From positions 1 through 7,225 of the forward strand of contig LJUF01000172.1 of assembly GCA_001303665.1 (NCBI GenBank): DNA of 7,225 nt. The letters are read 5' to 3'. Numbering within the stretch: position 1 is the first letter of the stretch; each line of letters starts with the position of its first letter. This document shows positions 4,989 through 7,225 of the stretch, piece after piece. A model generated the notes under the pieces. The model saw only the letters and a list, made by a program, of their open reading frames with translations, was not told where the DNA came from and did not search any database. This DNA is from Phycisphaerae bacterium SM23_33 (lineage in GTDB: Bacteria; Planctomycetota; Phycisphaerae; SM23-33). Position numbers and translations under genes: made by a program.

Positions 4989-6023
4989 ATGAACGGGGAC
5001 AGGCCGCAACCTGGTGCGGCAGCAGCGTCGCGGCGGCGGCGGGCGTGCCTGGCGCTGCTGGCCGCGGCGATGATCTGCGGCTGGGCGGGTGTGGCACCGG
5101 CCCGGCAGCCGGGGCCGGCCGCAACCGCTCCCGCCGAGGCGCAGCCGGCGACCGAGCCGTTCGTGATTCCGCTGCCCCCACGGACGCAGCCGGCGCTACG
5201 GCCCATCGAAAAGGCCAAGACGGTCGAGGAGGCCCTGGCCTACACGGAGTCCGAACGGACCATCCTGGCCGACGTCCGCGACCGCGACGGGCAACTGGAC
5301 GCGCAGGCGTTGGGCGTGCTGCTGCGCCGGGCGGAGATGCTGCCGGACGGGCCTCAACCCATGAAAGAGGCCGACCGGCCCAACGTGAAGAATTTCTGGA
5401 AAGAGCCGGCTGCCTACCGGGGCAAGCTCGTGGTCGTGGAGGGCGTGTTTGTGCAGGCCCGGGACTGGTCCGGGCGCTTTGCCGCCACGCGCTGGTGGGG
5501 CACCCGCGGGGCGTGTAGGCTGGAGTTGCAGGAGCTGGCCACCGGCGAGCACAGGGCCCTGATGGTCATGCTGACGCGCCGGCCGCCGGCTGACCTGCGT
5601 CAGGGGCGGCGGCTGCGTTTTGCCGGACTGTTCTACAAGCTGCTGGCCCTGCCGCAGGCCGAGGGGACCGGCGGCCTCCCGCAGACGGGGGAGTATCCGG
5701 TGATTGTGGCCAGCAGCGTCTACGGCGCGCCCGGCGGGGCCGCGGCCCTCATTCCGCGCCAGGCGTATTGGCTGCTGGGGGCGATCCTGGCGTTGCTGGC
5801 CGTCTTCATGTTTCTCTTGCGGGCGGCCCGCCGGCGGGAAAGGCCCGCAGCCAGATACCGGCCCCTGCGGTTCGAGGAGGTGGCGGACCGCCCGGCCAAG
5901 GCGCAGGAGGACGCCGCCGAAGCGGTGGACGAGGAGCTGATCCGCCAGGTGCAGGCCTTCAAGCAAGAGAAGAAAGGGTCCGGGAAAGCCGAAGATGCCG
6001 GTGACCAGAAAGATCCGGGTTGA
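4989..6023 (+). CDS. Exported membrane-anchored protein with OB-like domain, function unknown
   Basis: A 344-residue protein I cannot assign to a named family. An N-terminal signal peptide is clear: RRRR at 15-18, a hydrophobic stretch 19-33 and a likely cleavage site after Ala-Pro-Ala (36-38). A Pro/Ala-rich linker (~39-75) follows. Residues ~140-245 read as a beta-rich fold resembling an OB domain (YRGKLVVVEGVFVQARDW, CRLELQELATGEHRALMVML, LRQGRRLRFAGLFYKLL, YPVIVASSVY). A transmembrane helix at ~259-278 is followed by Arg-rich residues and a charged ~65-residue tail that should be cytoplasmic, with Lys/Glu-rich sequence at the end. The ATG at 4989 is chosen for its GGAG seven bases upstream and the signal peptide; the longer frame from 4926 has neither. 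The 3' end overlaps aroB by 29 bp, so the two are probably translated together. Binding of a ligand or partner in the envelope is possible but unproven. Confidence 0.82.
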   Translation: MNGDRPQPGAAAASRRRRACLALLAAAMICGWAGVAPARQPGPAATAPAEAQPATEPFVIPLPPRTQPALRPIEKAKTVEEALAYTESERTILADVRDRDGQLDAQALGVLLRRAEMLPDGPQPMKEADRPNVKNFWKEPAAYRGKLVVVEGVFVQARDWSGRFAATRWWGTRGACRLELQELATGEHRALMVMLTRRPPADLRQGRRLRFAGLFYKLLALPQAEGTGGLPQTGEYPVIVASSVYGAPGGAAALIPRQAYWLLGAILALLAVFMFLLRAARRRERPAARYRPLRFEEVADRPAKAQEDAAEAVDEELIRQVQAFKQEKKGSGKAEDAGDQKDPG

Positions 6024-7119
6024 GCTGGGCCAGCGCGGCTACGACGTGGCCGTCGGCGTGGGGCTGCTGGACGAGATAGGCACCGAGGCCGCCAGCTTCG
6101 CCCCCACCGGCCGGGCCGTCATCATCACCGACTCCAACGTCCGCGGCCTGTACGCCGAGCCGGTGGCGGCCGCCTGCGGCCGGGCGGGCTTGCAGACCCA
6201 TGTCATTGACTTCCCCGCCGGGGAGCAGCACAAGAACCTCGCCACCTACGGCCAGGTCATGGAGGGTCTGCTGGGCCTGGCCCCGCCCATTGACCGTGGC
6301 GCCCTGATCGTGGCCCTGGGCGGGGGGGTGGTGGGCGACCTGGCCGGCTTTGTGGCGGCCACGGCCCTGCGCGGGCTGGACTTCATCAACGTCCCCACCA
6401 CGCTGCTGGCCGGCGTGGACGCCGCCGTGGGGGGCAAGACCGGTGTGGATGCCCGGGGCGGCAAGAACCTCATCGGCGCCTTCCACCAGCCCCGGGCCGT
6501 GGTGATTGACGCGGCCGTCCTGAAGACCCTGCCCGCCGGCGAGCTGGGCAACGGCCTGGCCGAGTGCGTCAAGCACGCCGTCATCCGGGACCGATCGCTG
6601 CTGGACTTCATCGAGGACCACGCCGAGGCCTTGCCGGCGGCCGAGCCGCCGCTGCTGGCCGAGCTCATCGCCCGCAACGTGGCCCTCAAGGCGGCGGTGG
6701 TGGCCGGTGACGAGAAGGAGGCCGGCCAGCGGGCCCACCTGAACTTCGGGCACACCGTCGGCCACGCCGTCGAGGCCGCCGCCGGCTACAGCGGCATTTC
6801 CCACGGCCAGGCCGTCGCACTCGGCATGGTCGCCGCCCTCCACGTCGCCGTCGGCCGCGGGCTCATCGAGCCGGCCGCCGTCCGGCGCGTGCGAAACGTC
6901 CTCTCGGCCTTGTCGCTGCCGGTGCGGTTCGCGGACGTGCCCGGCCTGCCGGCTTCGGCGCGCGACCCCGAGCGGCTGGCGGAGATCATGGCCCGGGACA
7001 AGAAGGCCCGGGCCGGCGTGGTCCGATTTGTGCTGCCGACCAACCTGGGCAACGTCGCCGTCTTCGACGACGTCACGCCCGATCAGGTCTCCGCCGCCGT
7101 CCGGTCGCTGCGGCAGTGA
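5995..7119 (+). CDS. aroB: 3-dehydroquinate synthase
   Basis: A 374-residue enzyme that converts DAHP to 3-dehydroquinate, the second step of the shikimate pathway to aromatic amino acids, in the cytoplasm with NAD+ and a divalent metal (Zn or Co). Diagnostic stretches are all present: the glycine-rich NAD loop GGGVVGDLAGFVA (109-121), NVPTTLLAGVDAAVGGKTGV (132-151), KNLIGAFHQP (157-166), NGLAECVKHA (186-195) and NFGHTVGHAVE (250-260). By family comparison the metal ligands should be Glu190, His253 and His270. Length and motif spacing are normal, with no missing catalytic residue. The ATG lies inside the end of the preceding gene (29-bp overlap), preceded by a weak purine-rich GGGAAAGCCGAAG, which points to translational coupling. 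It is transcribed with the envelope protein gene rather than with other shikimate genes, none of which appear here. A hairpin follows 7 bp after the stop. Confidence 0.98.
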   Translation: MPVTRKIRVELGQRGYDVAVGVGLLDEIGTEAASFAPTGRAVIITDSNVRGLYAEPVAAACGRAGLQTHVIDFPAGEQHKNLATYGQVMEGLLGLAPPIDRGALIVALGGGVVGDLAGFVAATALRGLDFINVPTTLLAGVDAAVGGKTGVDARGGKNLIGAFHQPRAVVIDAAVLKTLPAGELGNGLAECVKHAVIRDRSLLDFIEDHAEALPAAEPPLLAELIARNVALKAAVVAGDEKEAGQRAHLNFGHTVGHAVEAAAGYSGISHGQAVALGMVAALHVAVGRGLIEPAAVRRVRNVLSALSLPVRFADVPGLPASARDPERLAEIMARDKKARAGVVRFVLPTNLGNVAVFDDVTPDQVSAAVRSLRQ

Positions 7120-7225
7120 CCGCAAGGGATGGCGGCAGCGGCCATCCTGTCCCCGTCCCGGTGAACGTCGTAGTAGTCGGCCCCGTCGGCCGGGGCCCAC
7201 TCCAGCGGCAGGGAGTCCTTCACCC
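7083..7225 (-). CDS. Possible C-terminal gene fragment with fibronectin type III-like strands
   Basis: On the minus strand a frame is open from the right edge to a TGA at 7085-7083, about 47 residues. Its first half (SLPLEWAPADGADYYDVHRDG) follows the pattern of the W- and Y-containing strands of a fibronectin type III domain. The later half (AAAAIPCGHCRSDRTAAET) does not continue the fold and overlaps the last 37 bp of aroB. It may be the tail of a gene lying mainly to the right, truncated or frameshifted within the domain, or chance coding in G/C-rich DNA. The real end could lie near 7120 if a frameshift is present. Confidence 0.3.
   Translation of the reverse strand, partial: VKDSLPLEWAPADGADYYDVHRDGDRMAAAAIPCGHCRSDRTAAET
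7127..7147 (+). terminator. Terminator-like hairpin after aroB
   Basis: GGATGGC (7127-7133) pairs perfectly with GCCATCC (7141-7147) around a 7-nt loop, and a G-T wobble can extend it. It begins 8 bp past the aroB stop codon. The downstream sequence TGTCCCC is only weakly pyrimidine-rich with no T-run, so it is a partial match to an intrinsic terminator. Confidence 0.45.

Noticed and set aside
5959..7200. 413-residue minus-strand ORF
   Set aside because: Fully antisense to aroB, with Gly/His/Gln-rich shadow composition.

Overview
The window is GC-rich bacterial DNA (strong G/C bias at third codon positions). It most likely comes from a planctomycete or a close relative. The main clue is an anti-sigma-like protein whose outer part resembles the H-X9-DG/DUF1559 pseudopilin proteins typical of that phylum. 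This placement is an inference from gene content; there is no rRNA gene to anchor it.

Layout from left to right. (1) 1-361 holds no convincing gene. It carries a perfect-register tandem heptamer array (119-216) and a possible promoter. (2) 362-1384, plus strand, is a radical SAM/SPASM-type gene that is broken. Its homologous protein is spread over two frames, with one disruption at a 20-bp perfect palindrome (499-518) and another at a G5 run (701-705). The third cysteine of the CxxxCxxC cluster motif also reads as serine. A naive ORF runs through the whole stretch and hides the damage. (3) 1385-1606 is a gap with two hairpins. (4) 1607-3106, minus strand, is a GAF / AAA+ / Fis-HTH sigma-54 activator. 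(5) 3107-3318 is a divergent control region. It has a good sigma-70-like promoter, an inverted repeat (GGTCAA-N7-TTGACC) that contains the -35 hexamer, and two RNA hairpins. (6) 3319-4906, plus strand, is a translationally coupled pair: an ECF-type sigma factor and a membrane anti-sigma candidate fused to a pseudopilin-like domain. (7) 4989-7119, plus strand, is a second overlapping pair behind its own promoter: an exported, membrane-anchored protein of unknown function with an OB-like domain, then aroB (3-dehydroquinate synthase). (8) At the right edge there is a terminator-like hairpin and, on the minus strand, a possible C-terminal gene fragment resembling part of a fibronectin type III domain.

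How the genes may work together: the activator and the ECF cassette are divergently arranged and share one control region, so joint regulation is plausible but not shown. The most unusual part is the sigma/anti-sigma operon. The anti-sigma factor's membrane segment aligns with a type IV prepilin signal (Phe+1 and Glu+5 kept, the -1 Gly replaced by Val), suggesting that a pseudopilin was recruited as an uncleaved transmembrane sensor. aroB is a housekeeping shikimate-pathway gene whose overlap with an envelope protein gene suggests co-expression rather than a shared pathway.
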